Made by a program: the position numbers and the translations under genes. The notes beneath the pieces were generated by a model. The model saw nothing but the letters and a program-made list of their open reading frames with translations. It ran no database searches and was not told the DNA's origin. A DNA stretch of 64,000 nucleotides, taken from the NCBI GenBank assembly GCA_032164245.1, contig JAVMKO010000010.1:44724848-44788847 (forward strand), given 5' to 3'. The stretch comes from Sternotherus odoratus (lineage: Eukaryota; Chordata; Testudines; Kinosternidae). The stretch's first letter is position 1. Each line of letters opens with the position of its first letter. Positions 1 through 11,049 of this stretch are shown in pieces.

Positions 1-495
1 ATTTTTAGTCACGCATGGCCCAGGGTCCATTTCCCTAGACTGTTGTGATGCTGTCCAAGAACGGGATTCGGTGTTACCCACTCTGACTCTACCGCAGCTC
101 ATGTTTGGTACAGAGCCAAGAACTATGCTGTTCACACTGGGGTGGACTGCACTTGGGAAAGGGCAGGGAGGGAAAAAGCAGAGTGGATTCATAGGCCTGT
201 CCACTGGAAGCTCCTGGCATTTAAGATGGCTCTTTTGAAGTGGGGAGGGGATGCTAAATCTGTCTGAAGCTGACCAAGGCTCCAAATGGTATGTCACACT
301 CACATGCCCTCTGGGGCATGAGGGGCTGGAGAGAATCCCTGGGCAGCGCCTCTTCCTATCAGATGATCCCCCTCCCCTCCCCCCCCCCATGTGCCTCAAT
401 CTTCTACAGAGGAGCAGCACTTCTCCATTTCATACCAAGGTGGCTCCTGCTGCTAATAACATTCCTTCTCTTCTCTGTGCCCTTGTCTCACTCAG

Positions 496-597
496 ATTTA
501 TGAGAACGCCATGATAGCAGCAGGACTGAATGATGACCCCAGACCTATGGTGAGCCGTCTGAATGAACTCCTTACCAAAGCCCTGGAAAAACACTGA
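496..597 (+). CDS. TRAP1: TRAP1 (mitochondrial HSP90), last coding exon
   Basis: TRAP1 is the mitochondrial HSP90 ATPase chaperone. This exon follows a good acceptor (ctcactcag, AG at 494-495) and reads in phase 0 for 33 codons, starting [11 protein letters not shown] and ending [12 protein letters not shown], then TGA at 595-597. From memory of the family this matches the extreme C-terminus of vertebrate TRAP1, part of the C-terminal dimerisation domain. The earlier exons lie outside the window: positions 1-495 are intron with no recognisable coding sequence. The gene runs in the same direction as SLX4 downstream, which agrees with the mammalian TRAP1-SLX4 neighbourhood. Confidence 0.9.
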   Translation: MYENAMIAAGLNDDPRPMVSRLNELLTKALEKH

Positions 598-1350
598 GCC
601 CAAACTGATTGAAAAGGCAAGCTCTGCACCAGGGGCCCAGCTCTGTTCCCTCCAGCACAACCGCTTCTGTTGTCGACTCTTGGAACATCCGTCTGTTCCC
701 AGACTCTCTGCAGCTCTGCGTGACACCTAAATGTGCTTCCAAGTTTCACTTTATAGGGAGGTTGCAGTTGTAATTACTGGACTGTGTGTTACCCACACAG
801 AGTGCCATCCTCCTGCTGAGACAAAACCTGGAGATTACTGCTAAAATGATTTTCCAGGATTTCTAAGTTTGGACCAAGAGCCTTAATTTCATATTGATTC
901 TAGAAACAGCCTTTCCCAACAGAGCAATTAACATCAAGAGTCCAGACTAGCTCCATGGACTAGAACCCCATATGCCCACCCAGGAATTAGCCCTTATACA
1001 CCAATGGGCTCAGAACACCAGCCTTCAGCACTAACAAAATTCATTAGCTTGTCAGAAAACCTCCACCTCTGCCTGGCACCTAGGGCTTATCAGGCACAAG
1101 GATAGATTGTTGTTGTTCGCAAACACAGGTACTACTGATGGAACAATGATCTGTCAACAGAGTAGTGTGGCAGATAAGGTAGGTCAGCTGCTGGATAAAT
1201 GAACTCATCCCTATATCTGGAGAAACGTTTGATGAGCTCACTTGATTTTTTTGGACAGTTTCCAGGGTTTTTGCCTCCCTTGTGGTATAATTTGCATGCT
1301 CCAGGTAATCTCTGTTCTGTTTATGTTAAATAAATTCCTCTTCATTTCAA
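598..1350 (+). other. TRAP1: TRAP1 3' UTR
   Basis: Non-coding sequence from the TRAP1 stop codon to just past the first good AATAAA. The T-rich stretch after the signal fits a cleavage region. The exact cleavage site cannot be read from sequence. Confidence 0.6.
1329..1334 (+). terminator. TRAP1: poly(A) signal AATAAA of TRAP1
   Basis: Canonical AATAAA about 730 nt after the TRAP1 stop, followed within 50 nt by T-rich sequence (ttcctcttcatttc, then ttttgttctgtgttg). It is the first canonical signal after the stop. Confidence 0.65.
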
Positions 1351-4140
1351 GATACTTTAATCATGGGGTTTTGCCTTATTTTGTTCTGTGTTGTGTCCCA
1401 GGTTTGATAGCATGACAGTTCGTAACCCATCAGACAGTCCCGAATTCTGAGAGGCAGCAGGGTCCTAGGATGGTGGGGGGAGGGTTCCCTCTACTGGTGG
1501 GAATGTGAGTGGATTGCGGGAGGCAGAATAGAGAGAAGTGGAAGGGCAATAGGACGCAAGTCCCTCCGCTGTGAACTCTATTCTTGTCCTTAAGGTTATA
1601 AGAGCCGAACTCCAGGTTTCTAATGTGTGCTTGCTACCTAGCAGAAAGGGCTTGGGATAGAAGAGTGATCATGGTCCTCAATTACACCTGGACAAATCAG
1701 TGTACACGTGTGTTTTTGTTGTTGTTGTTTTGTTTTTTTAATAACTGGAAACTCTGCAAACTCAGGCGGGCTCTGAGAGTCAGGCTAGGCTCTTTCTAGT
1801 TCATCCTTAAATCTCCAGTAATATTCTGTAAGTAGAACTTGGTTAATGATTCTGGTGCGATGTGAGCCAGAATGGATGTCCGCTCTCTCCCAAAGCTAGG
1901 TGAGATTGGTAAGTGAACACAAATAAGTAGTCAAAACTTGTCACTAAATCAGCATTTCTGATGTTGATTAGACAAGATCCAAGAGTAATGTAGTGTCACT
2001 TTTACATACCATACACTTAACTTAGCCTTCAGTTTTACTCAGATGAGTAACTAATGGCTGGTCTAGGGGCTGATAATGAGAGTAGAACCTTTCACCTCTA
2101 CATCTCCAGGATTAACCCATCCACATAAATGATGACCAGTGGCATCACTGACTGAAGTCTGTTCAGTGGCTTATATGAAATGAGGGGTAGGTCACAATCC
2201 AGCTCCCAGTAAGATACATACGTCATCTTTTCACTGTTTGTGATGGAATTCCGTAGTCATTTAAATGAGAAGTACCCAGAAAACTGTTCTTACACCTAAT
2301 CTGCATTATATTGTGTATAACAGTAAGAGTGCAAATGAGCTTGCGTACATAGGCCACTGTATTTGCAGCCAGTAGTTAATCTGACATTAAACGCCTCCTT
2401 CCATGAACTGAACCAAGACTCCATAGTTGTTTGAGAGGCGACCTTCTATGCAGAGTCCATTAATAGATATAGTGGATCATTCTGCCAACAAATCAGTGCA
2501 AGTATATAGTAATGACAAGTTATTTCTAGATGCAACATATATATCCAGGGCTTGTTAGAACTCTGAATGATCACTGGAGAAATAGTATGCTGTCCTATAC
2601 TGCTAGAGAAATAGTATGCATCCATGGAACTAGACTGTATTGTAATGTGTTGCTATAGCTTTTTATGGAAACAGAGTGAAGAAATGAGAACGTCTGGTGA
2701 ATTCCTGCTAAGTACTCACCTGTACTCTGGCCATTCAGAGTTTACTGACAGTTGCTGATAGTGGTGTCTCTTCACTGTCTGTCGGGGGAAGATGTTGCGT
2801 GGTGGAATGGAATCCTTTTGGCTGAGGTGAAGTTAAATGTTGGTTTATAAACCTTGTGTGTTCTATCAGGAAATCCTCCCCGGCAGGGGCATGAACTCTA
2901 TCTAATAAGCTATGATCCCATGAATCCTATGCACCACCAGTCCTTTGGGCCCTAACTTTGGGGTTGAGAGGTGACAGATAAGCAAAATAACAGTTGTTCA
3001 GAGGAAAACCTACCCCCTAGTCTTCGTTGTGTCAGTATGAGAAGGGACAATAAACAGTGTGTGAAGGAGGCAGTACCAGCAGCATGTAGAGGGTCATACT
3101 TTGATCAAAAAGTCACATTTGTGATCATTCTATAGCAAAGTAGGAGATGCATCACTGATTCCTTATTCCTGACCCATCCCATCCTTCTGCATTAATGATG
3201 GCTGATATGAGAGCCCTGATGAAGGGGAACAGTGACTGCCCATGCAGCAAGAGAATGGAAACAACTGAGTCATGATGTGAGAGAATTAAAATGAGCTATT
3301 GCCATATCCTTTGGATGCAGGACCCATAAATTTGCAAAGATAAAGCTGTGCATGACAGGAAAGGCAATGACCAGCAGAGACAGGCAGGCTTTGTGAACCT
3401 TTTACACTTGACTAGCACTACAGAGCACAGGGTGGGAACACGAGATGTAGCACCACTAGAGGGATGAACAAAAACTACTGACCCCTTGGCAGTACCATGC
3501 TATGGATGCAAAGGATTTGCTTGACAGCTGGTCTGCAAATGGGCTTTGAGTCTGAGGGGGACTCTTCATAGTGCACAACAAAGGTTCCTTCGTTAAGAAA
3601 AGTGGTGTAAAGGATGAGCTGTGCCAAACATAGGTAAAAAAGAGGCACTTGGGCTGGGAATAGACAGCCTAGTTTTCCACTTCCACTCCATATGGGAGCA
3701 CTCTATGCAGAAAGAAGAGTATTGTATGGAACATGCACGTTACAGTAATTTCAATACAGAGGGTGGCAGCAAACCAGTGTTGTCAATTGTCTTCTGACCA
3801 CATTCCTTTCATGCAGAGATACTAATTACTCATCCTCCTTTGCATTTGCATCAGCAAACTCTTTCCATCCCAGCAGGTACTTTTTCTGGATTTTCCAAAT
3901 AGAACAGAGCAGCCTTTGTGACTCCTCTAGCAAGCAAAAATCAAACCTCCCAATAACATTTAACATCCTGCAATGTTGGTTGGGCCACTTGGTTCATCCT
4001 CCCTGATGTATTCTGCTTTCAGCCATGCTGCTTACTTCCATGCCAGATTTCACTAGGACCCAAGTTAGGATAACATATGGGTCCTCTGAAGTACTCAGGC
4101 CCCATCCATGTTGTTTTGATTCATGGCTACAAGCACTAGT
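1351..4140. other. Intergenic, no gene recognised
   Basis: No ORF of note, no exon-like block and no tRNA or rRNA signature was seen. The sequence is AT-rich and unique-looking, with a short duplicated phrase (gagaaatagtatgc) at about 2578-2620. Confidence 0.5.
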
Positions 4141-4144
4141 AAGT

Positions 4145-4345
4145 TCGGGCCTACACATCATTGTATCAATAAGGTGTGATTTTACTCTGAGTTAAGTTAA
4201 ACCATTTCAACTTGTGTGTGTGGGCAATCTATTGGTTCAAAACTGGTTAAGATTGTTAGGTTGTGCTTCAAGCTACTAAGCATGGTTTTAACTAAATTGG
4301 AATAAGTTTAAACCAGTTCAAATTCTGTGTCTAGACAAGCTCTAA
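4145..4345. repeat. Degraded hAT-type MITE (tentative)
   Basis: AT-rich block with internally repeated aaaccatttcaa / aaaccagttcaa phrases. It ends in gtctagacaagctc, the reverse complement of the gggcttgtctacac-type termini of turtle hAT MITEs seen at 20849. The left end (gggcctacacatca) is a poor match. Confidence 0.4.
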
Positions 4346-4799
4346 GTGTTTATGTAGTTCTCAGGGGTAATAAATTGGGCTCTCAAGCCTCCTTTTTCTG
4401 AGGCTGGTCAGCTGACCCCCAGGCAGCATTGACGAGTCACACATGTCCTTAACACAGGAGACCCAAAATGTTTATAGGCCGTGCAATCCAGTTTGGAAAG
4501 ACCTGCCTGAGACCCTGTGCTGTAAGACTTGGACAGAATCCATTGCAGGTCTGGCTGGGACCTTGAAACCGGACCAGCTCATAAAGTAGTTCACTGAGCC
4601 ACATCACTGAGAACAGAGCTTTCTTCATCCAGCCTTCCTCCTGAAACATTCAAGAGAGTCTTGGATAGAGTCCAGCTTTGTGATTTACAGACAAACCACA
4701 AGCCTGGAATCTGCAGTCTTAAGTTCCTCCACCAGCAACTGTTTAAAACATTAAGGGAAGAAATGGCCCTTGTTTTCAAAAGCAGAGAACTCAGGAGAC

Positions 4800-4995
4800 A
4801 TTAATAATACTTAGCATGTCTATCTTGCTTTACAAAACACTAATTCTCCCAACTCCTTGTGAAGTAGGTCAGTACTGTCTGCAGTTAACCAGTGGCAAAG
4901 CTGTCACAGAGGGTAAATGAGTTGTCTGAGAACACAGTGAATCTGAGTTAGGGATAGATCCCAGAAGTCCTAAATCCCAGGCCTCTGCACCTTAT
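4800..4995 (+). repeat. Old L3/MIR3-like interspersed repeat
   Basis: The order of phrases is that of old CR1/L3 or MIR-like repeats: ctttacaaaacactaa, then ccttgtgaagtaggtcagta, a degraded exhausted-tail stretch with cacagagg, and gatcccagaagtcctaaatc. It is strongly diverged, so the family name is uncertain. Confidence 0.45.
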
Positions 4996-5267
4996 AAATT
5001 TCAACAAAAGTAGAACCAGGCCATTTCAGAGTTCTAAAACTATCTAGAGATTCTGGCCTAGATTGGGATAGGCAGCAGCTCAGGAGCCTGTTTCCCAAGA
5101 GAATTCCTACCCATTCTCCAGTTTAGTTTAATGTTCAAAAACTGTCTTTAGGGGCAATTCTGAGGTTTGCTATGCGATAGTCAAGCCAGAGGGGTTGTGT
5201 GCGCTTTCTGAGGAAACCAGTTTTGTTTAGTAGGAATGTCTTAAGGGTCCCGGAATGCCTGGCACTT

Positions 5268-5704
5268 TGAAGTGTTGTAGCCATGGTACCAGGATATGAG
5301 AGAGACAAGGTGGATGAGGTAATAGTTTTTATTGGACCAACTTCTGTTGGTGAAAGAGACAAGCTTTTGAGCTACACAGAGCTCTCTATTTCAGGTCTGA
5401 AAAGTAGTCAGTGTATCCTAGCTAAATACAATGCATAAGGAGTTAAAATGTATGGAAAGAAACCATTCAAGATGAAGTGGGCAATTAACACCTCTCCAGT
5501 TGTTACCTGGAGTTTTCTGAATATGAAACTATGGTAACTAGTCTGTTTTCCAGGTGCTGTCAGGACATAAATCAATAGGGACACAGTTCCACTGTCTGAT
5601 GAATGATTGGACTGCATGAGTACTTTCACCCCAAAATCCTTGGTTTTTATTGAGACTACAGCACACATCAAAATTAGCAATAATCTAGAGCCCCCTGCAT
5701 ACAC
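5268..5704. repeat. Turtle SINE/PLE-tail type interspersed repeat
   Basis: Contains aggtaatagtttttattgga, caacttctgttggtgaaaga and caagcttttgagctacacag, the very common turtle unit that ends many SINE- and PLE-type repeats. The following approximately 300 bp up to 5704 contain an open minus frame of 98 codons without recognised homology; I treat it as repeat body, not a gene. Confidence 0.6.
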
Positions 5705-6247
5705 TTACCATAAGTCTGAGATGGTGTTGAATGCTCAGCATCAGGGTTCCCGTGCCCAACCTTCCTCCTAGCTGCTGGGGAGTTAAATATCAGTCTTCTA
5801 GATTATAGAAATCCTTTCCGAACTTCTCCCAACTATCTCCAAATTGCACACACATTCTTTATAGGTTGCTCAAAACAAAGCCCACAACTCATAGTAACCC
5901 CTAAAGGGCTGACAATTTCTCTAGCAACAAAAAACTCATTTCTACTTAACAACAAAAGCAACTCCAGCAGGAAACTTAAGAGTCAGACACACAGATCCAA
6001 GGTCAGCTATCCACACTCCCTTTCCTTCTCATGAGTCCATCACTTTATCTGTCCTTATTCGTGACAAAGCAGCTGTGCAACTGCTTTATCTGCCTAAGTG
6101 AAAGCCAAATTATTCCTGACTGTGAAGTGTCTTGCTTCCAGTTAATGGTATCTGAGCATACAAAATGGCTGCTGTTATGTCAAGTCCCATTCTCTCATAA
6201 CACAGTCATAGGACAAAGAGCAGGGAGGGCTAGTGGATTACAGGCTG
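5705..6247. other. Intergenic, nothing recognised
   Basis: Open plus-strand frame of 100 codons at 6031-6333 has no recognisable domain and runs into the terminus of the hAT element. I see no gene here. Confidence 0.4.
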
Positions 6248-6559
6248 TTGTAGTGCAGTGGTCTCTAACTTTAAGCACAAGATCACTCTTTGAATTTAAG
6301 TGCAACCCAGGATCTACCTCAAAGAAAATGTAGAAATGAGTTAAGCTGAGATTGAGTGCTTAATATACATAATTATACATTTTTCCTTACCGAGTCTCAG
6401 TGTGACACTTGTGACTGTACATTATCTGCCAGTGTCTCAAAATTCGGATTGTAATTTGAAATAGCTAGTCATATGCAGTCCTACAGATGAGCATCTGTGA
6501 AACAGGTGCAATAGCTGGACTTGATCATCTTCATTTGTGAGAACGCAGTCTCAGATGGG

Positions 6560-7004
6560 TGGAACTAAAGGAAGCTTTAACGCATAGGACAATAAAACAG
6601 GACTCAACAAGACAGGGTTCTGGAGTCGCAAGCTGCCAGGGAAAACGGCTCAGAGGTAATCTCAGCACATCAGGTGACAGTTCCAAAGAAGTCTCTGACC
6701 AAACCCATCACACAAACAGATCCAGTTTGAATGCATTCACCTCACTGATCATATGTGATAAGTTTCTGTCCTTTCCAAGCAGTTCACTTCAGCTTGTTCA
6801 ATTAGGACATCATCTCAGTAAGGTTAACTTGAAGTCTAGCAGCCATGCATTGTCTGACAGCTCATTGCACACTTCATTCCTTGATTTAAGAAAAGTGATG
6901 ATTTCGGGCATTAGATACAAAAATCTTTGCAGGACTTTCCCCCTGCTTAACCACATCACATCCACAAGGAGGAGCAGCTCACCGTAAGCAGAATCTACTT
7001 CAAG
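6560..7004 (-). pseudogene. hAT transposase, C-terminal half
   Basis: The minus-strand frame 6810-7004 reads AYGELLLLVDVMWLSRGK, then VLQRFLYLMPEIITFLKS and NEVCNELSDNAWLLDFKL. This is the WLSRG-containing region of hAT (Charlie-type) transposases and of the domesticated GTF2IRD2, ZBED5 and FAM200 proteins. Downstream (lower coordinates) similarity continues with stops. It is a dead copy whose N-terminal half is at 12826-14020, 5.8 kb away, separated by later insertions. Confidence 0.75.
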
Positions 7005-7007
7005 TAA

Positions 7008-7136
7008 AAACAACAAGGAGTCTGCTGGCACCTTAACTTAGCCGATTTATTTGGGCATAAGCTTTTGTGGGTGAAAAAACAACACCCACTTCTTCAGATG
7101 CATGGAGTGAAAATTCCAGATGCAGACATAAGTATA
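7008..7136. repeat. PLE-type short unit, left part (interrupted by gypsy element)
   Basis: Carries aaaaacaacaaggagt, gcataagcttttgtgggt and acttcttcagatgcatgg, the hallmark order of turtle PLE-derived short units (compare 30615-30725). It stops at the target duplication ctgac (7137-7141) of the gypsy element; the rest of the unit resumes at 12691. Confidence 0.75.
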
Positions 7137-7141
7137 CTGAC
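7137..7141. repeat. Target-site duplication ctgac (left)
   Basis: 5-bp direct repeat directly before TG of the 5' LTR; identical ctgac follows the 3' LTR at 12686-12690. Confidence 0.9.
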
Positions 7142-7321
7142 TGTGGTGTTTTAGATGCTGCTTGTCATTATTAGGACTGGGGGACTGTAAGACAGGAAGG
7201 AGGGGGGAGGAGTTGAGCCCAGCCTGAGTTAGAGCTACAGAGGGGTACAGCAGGAGCTGTGTAAAGAGGTTTCACTGTTGTTAAATAAAGTCTGTTCGTA
7301 CCTTGCCTGCTTGATACAACA
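7142..7321 (+). repeat. 5' LTR of gypsy element
   Basis: 180 bp, begins TGTGGTGTTTTAG and ends GATACAACA. It contains aataaa (about 7283) close to the end, as expected for R. Compared with the 197-bp 3' LTR it lacks about 17 bp in two short indels (gaacaggaga after ggactgt; ttaaagtttg near the 3' end). Confidence 0.9.
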
Positions 7322-7984
7322 TTTTGGGTATGAGGATGGACCTTCTGCCTCTGAATCCACCTGCCCCCTTTCTGCAAAGCCCAGGTGAGCCTCCAGTTGC
7401 TTTTACTGTCTGGATCCATATGTTTCAGACTTGCCTGCTTGCAATCAGTGCTACAGAGCTTTCTGAAGTAAGAAAGCGTGCTCTGCTAATCCACTGCCTT
7501 GGAGCAGAAGGGCAGCGTATATTTTACACTTTCCCCCTTGCAGATGATAAATGGGACTGCACTCACTGCATTAAAGAACTTTTTTGTGCCAAAAGTGAAT
7601 GTAGTAGCTAATCGCTACAGATTTTGCCAACGTGAGCAGAAACCAGGGGAGACTATAATGCAGTATATTGCTTCTCTGAGGGGTTTGATTGTAACTTGTG
7701 ACTTTGGGAATATGGCAGATGAGATGATTAGAGACCAACTCATTCAGAAAACAACCATGCTTCGTGTAAGAGAACGCTTCTAGAACCACAACTTACACTA
7801 GAAAAAGCAATAGCCATTGCTACCCAGATTGAGTCAGCTATAGCAGAAGCCAAAATAATGAGCATGGATACAGGAGGCACAGTTCAGGCTGTGACTCCTT
7901 TGCAGAAAAGTTCACTATTATTGCAGCCAAACAATTACGAGAGGAAAACTAATAAAAACCCACAGAATCAGCAAATGCAAAGTA

Positions 7985-8414
7985 CAGTAAAACCTCCATT
8001 TAACGGACTAATTCAGGCGAGGGGCGAGGGGGTGTCCGTTAAATCAAAAAGTCTGTTATTTAATAATAAAAAAAAACATGAGCTGTCAGAGCAGCAGCCC
8101 GCCCACCACAGGGTTGGGGCGGCAGCTCCGCAGCCCGCCCGCTGCTGGGACCCGGGCGGCAACCGGGAACAGTCAGCCAGCCCGCAGCCGGGAGCTGCTG
8201 GCGGGACTCAGGTGGAAGCTGGCAGCCCGCCCGCTGGCAGGACCCGGGCAGCAGCCGGGAGCCAGCCCGCCCGCTGCCTGGACCCGGGCGGCAGCCGGGA
8301 GCCGGCAGCCAGCCCCCGAGAAATGGATTTCGGATGCATCAGACTTGCTCAGAAATTTTGTCTGTTGCATCCGAAGTCCGTTAAATCGAGGTCCGTTAAA
8401 TCGAGGGTTTACTG
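7985..8414 (+). mobile_element. Pogo/Tigger-like MITE copy 1 (inside gypsy gag)
   Basis: 430 bp flanked by TA on both sides (7983-7984 and 8415-8416). The left end is cagtaaaacctccatttaac; the right end in reverse complement is cagtaaaccctcgatttaac, so the termini are inverted repeats. The phrase ccgttaaatc recurs near both ends. The core (about 8100-8310) is GC-rich and made of tandem units of the type gacccgggcggcagccggga. Copies 2 and 3 lie at 18549-18879 and 35801-36263. No coding capacity, so it depended on a transposase from elsewhere. Confidence 0.85.
8100..8310 (+). repeat. GC-rich minisatellite core of MITE copy 1
   Basis: Imperfect tandem units built on gcccgcccgctg-cctggacccgggcggcagccgggagcca, several copies with variants. 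Same units occur in MITE copy 3 in a larger number. Confidence 0.75.
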
Positions 8415-8574
8415 TACAGCAAAGGCATGCTTTCGCTGTGGATCCCTACAACACTTTGCAAGTACACAAGATGTCCTGCAAAAGTAGCTCAGTGCAATCA
8501 TTGCAGAAAGATTGGGCATTTTGCTAAAGTATGTCATAGTAGCCAGTCCAATCAACAGGTGCATGCAGTTACAA

Positions 8575-8954
8575 TACCAGATGTTACTGTGCTGAGCGTG
8601 GACAAAATCACTGCTGCACATATTCCAGAACTGATAAAGTGCACTGTGAATGTTTCTGCCATACCCTCAGGCAAATCACACCCTATTCACCTAATGTTGG
8701 ACACTGGCTCAGCAGTATCTATATTACCCGATTCCATCTATTTGCATTACTTTAAAGATGTGCCTCTTACTGAACCCAAACTTCACTTGGTATGCTATTT
8801 GAAAAAACAAATTCTAGTACTTGGCTGCCTGCCAGCAAGAGTGAGTTTTGGTGATTGCTGTGTAACTGCAGAGTTCTACATTGTCCACAAAGGCACTGTT
8901 ATCCTTGGCAGAGATTTATTGGCTGCTGTAAACATCAGGGTAGCTAATGGATGA
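8575..8954 (+). pseudogene. gypsy aspartic protease region
   Basis: The retropepsin active-site motif LMLDTGSAVSILPDS is at about 8692-8736 in the frame 8427-8954. Downstream FYIVHKGTVILGRDLL fits the conserved ILGRD/ILGxD element of retropepsins. The frame stops at 8952-8954 before reverse transcriptase. Confidence 0.8.
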
Positions 8955-9059
8955 ATTGATCTTCCTCAGCAAAGCACTCTTGCAGTACACACACCAGCTT
9001 CAGCTGGGACCCAAGACCAGGTTGAGGAGAAACTCTGCTGTGCATGTGAGTTTCTGCAT

Positions 9060-9720
9060 AAAGTTAAAATGCGAAATAGTGTGATGCCTGTACGACAGAA
9101 GTTATGGCGCTTACCGTTTTCAGTCAGGGAAGCTGTTTCAGAGGAACTTAAAAAGCTTGTTCAAAAGGGCATTATTGAAGAGTGACTCCTCAGAATGGGT
9201 TTCACCTATAGTCGTGACACAGAAGAAGGATGGAGGCATTCGCCTTTGTGTGGACTTAAGGGAGCCAAATAAAGCTATTGTGATTGACAGCCACCCTCTT
9301 CCTCACATAGAAGAAGTATTTGCAGAACTCTGTGGAGCAAAGATGTTTTCTACTCTTGATTTACAGAGTGCATACCATCAAGTTATGTTTCATGAAGATA
9401 GCAGAGACCTCACAGCATTTATTACACAAGGGACTATTTTGTTTTAAACGTGTTCCATATGGTCTTGCATCTGCCCCAAGTGCTTTTCAAAAAATGTCAG
9501 TAATTCTGAAGACTCAACAGGGAGTTCAGTGCTATCTAGATGATATTATCGTGTTTAGAAATACTTCTGAGGAGCATGACAATAACCTGCAGTCTGTCCT
9601 AAAATGCATCAGCACAGCAGGCCTCAAGCTTAATAGGTCTAAATGCAAATTTAGACAAACTGAACTCTCCTTTCTGGGGCATACAATTTCACCGGCTGGA
9701 CTAAAACCTGATCCAGATCA
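9060..9720 (+). pseudogene. gypsy reverse transcriptase
   Basis: Fingers and palm motifs appear in order: SPIVVTQKKDGGIRLCVDLR, then FSTLDLQSAYHQV, then after a frameshift near 9440 RVPYGLASAPSAFQ, and the catalytic QCYLDDIIVF at about 9528-9557. FLGHTISPAGLKPDPDH marks the thumb. There is a TGA at 9182 early in the domain and the frame change at about 9440, so this copy is dead. Confidence 0.88.
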
Positions 9721-10405
9721 TATACTAGCAATTTCAAATGCTTCTCCTCCAACAGATTTGCAAACCTTATGTTCCTTCTTGGGTCTTACCTCCTGGTATG
9801 CAAAATTCATTCCCAATTATGCTTCTGTCATTGAACCGTTACGAGAATTACTACGGAGAAGTTCAACTTTGGTGTGGACAACGGATGCACAAGCTAGTTT
9901 GGAAACTGTGAATGACTTGATTGTACATAGTCCAGTACTTGCACTATTCAGTCCACGATTGAGGGCAATGCAGACCACTGATGCTTCTGATTATGGACTT
10001 GGGACTGTCCTCACACAAGTTCATGAGGACAACACAAAGAAGACTATTGCATTTGCTTCAAGGACACTAAGTGATGTGGAGATAAAATATTCTACAGTTG
10101 GGGGGGGGGGGGAAAGCACTTGCTTGTGTCTGGGCTACTGAAAAATGGAGAACTTACTTGTGGGGCCGCACGTTCAAGTTGCGCACAGACCACAGCCCTC
10201 TGACAAGATTGCTAACCACAAAAGGACTGGGAAGAGCAGGAAATCGTATTGCTAGATGGTCTGCAAGACGACTCTCTTTCAATTACGAACTGGAATATAA
10301 GCTCGGAAACCAAAATGTGGTAGCTGATTGCCTTTCTCGCCTGCCTTTGTCTTCACCAGATGGTCCACCGGAGGATGAGGATGAAATAGTTGCACTTCTT
10401 ACAAG
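9721..10405 (+). pseudogene. gypsy RNase H, frameshifted at a poly-G run
   Basis: TTDASDYGLGTVLTQ (about 9976-10020), IAFASRTLSDVEIKYS, TYLWGRTFKLRTDHSPLTRL and VVADCLSRLPL are the usual order of the gypsy RNase H domain. A run of 12 G at 10101-10112 shifts the frame. The domain is followed by the ERV-like LTR insertion at 10406. Confidence 0.85.
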
Positions 10406-11048
10406 CTGTTGCGAATTACACTCACAAGTCACGCACAGCCCGAGGGCTGTTACGAATTACACCTACAGGTCACACACACAGTTCAAGAGAACCGCTATGA
10501 ATTACACCTTTGGGTCACGTACAGCTCGAAAACTGCTGTGAATTATGCCTATAGGCCACACAGCTCAAAAACTGTTAGGAATTACACCCCCTAGTCACGC
10601 AGAGTTCGAGTCTAGGCTGAGGCACAGGAATTATTTCAATAAAATGCAGAAAAAGAAAAACCCAGTTTATTACACAGCTGTGTGGTACTCTTGCTAAGCA
10701 AGAAGGACCCCGAAATACAAAGGATAGATGATATACTCTACAGCAGGACATGTATCCCTCGTGCAGCGGGCCTTCTAGCCTATGGTAAGGCAATTTTCTT
10801 ATCTCCCACCTATCCCCTTCTGCATTGAGCTCATGACCACAGGCTGATGTTCACGTGAAGCTCATCTTGTCCTAGCGGTTTCGAGGCTGCCCCTTACTTT
10901 GTCTAGAGGGTATTTGAAACCGCTGGTGACTAGAGGCCCCCCTTTCTCTGGTATGCGCTGTGTTGGCTTTCTTGATAAGGGCCGAGAGGAACTTCAAAAT
11001 GGAGTTACATGAGCTAACTTTCTCTAACAAAGCGCTCTTACTGCAGTG
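10406..11048 (-). mobile_element. ERV-like solo LTR inserted in gypsy pol (tentative)
   Basis: The gypsy pol frame breaks at 10405 and its sequence resumes about 11050 (AACSACPIQQKLWEF). The insert of 643 bp is flanked by acaag on both sides (10401-10405 and 11049-11053). On the minus strand it starts within TGCAGTAAGAGCG, has a plausible AATAAAC polyadenylation signal about 400 bp in, and ends TTCGCAACA, so it looks like an LTR read from right to left. TG and CA do not sit exactly at the acaag repeats (1 bp and 3 bp off), so the boundaries are tentative. No internal region is present: it would be a solo LTR. Confidence 0.65.
10411..10600. repeat. Tandem repeat of about 45 bp within the LTR
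   Basis: Four to five imperfect units of the type gaattacacctacaggtcac followed by acacagctcgaaaactgctg. Units start near 10411, 10453, 10498, 10540 and 10578. It lies at the 3' end of the minus-strand LTR. Confidence 0.8.
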
Positions 11049-11049
11049 A

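Larger units (their letters stand above)
7330..8545 (+). pseudogene. gypsy gag with CCHC zinc knuckle, broken by MITE
   Basis: The capsid-like part is split between two frames, about 7330-7610 and 7499-7783, so there is a frameshift near 7550. It continues with degraded sequence to 7984, where a 430-bp pogo-like MITE is inserted. After the MITE the nucleic-acid-binding end resumes, with the zinc knuckle CNHCRKIGHFAKVC at about 8494-8540. Gag forms the particle in which reverse transcription takes place. Confidence 0.75.

Noticed and set aside
8173..8370. Open frames in all directions in the MITE cores (also 18485-18811 and 35841-36415)
   Set aside because: GC-rich tandem repeats lack stop codons by composition. 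Not genes.
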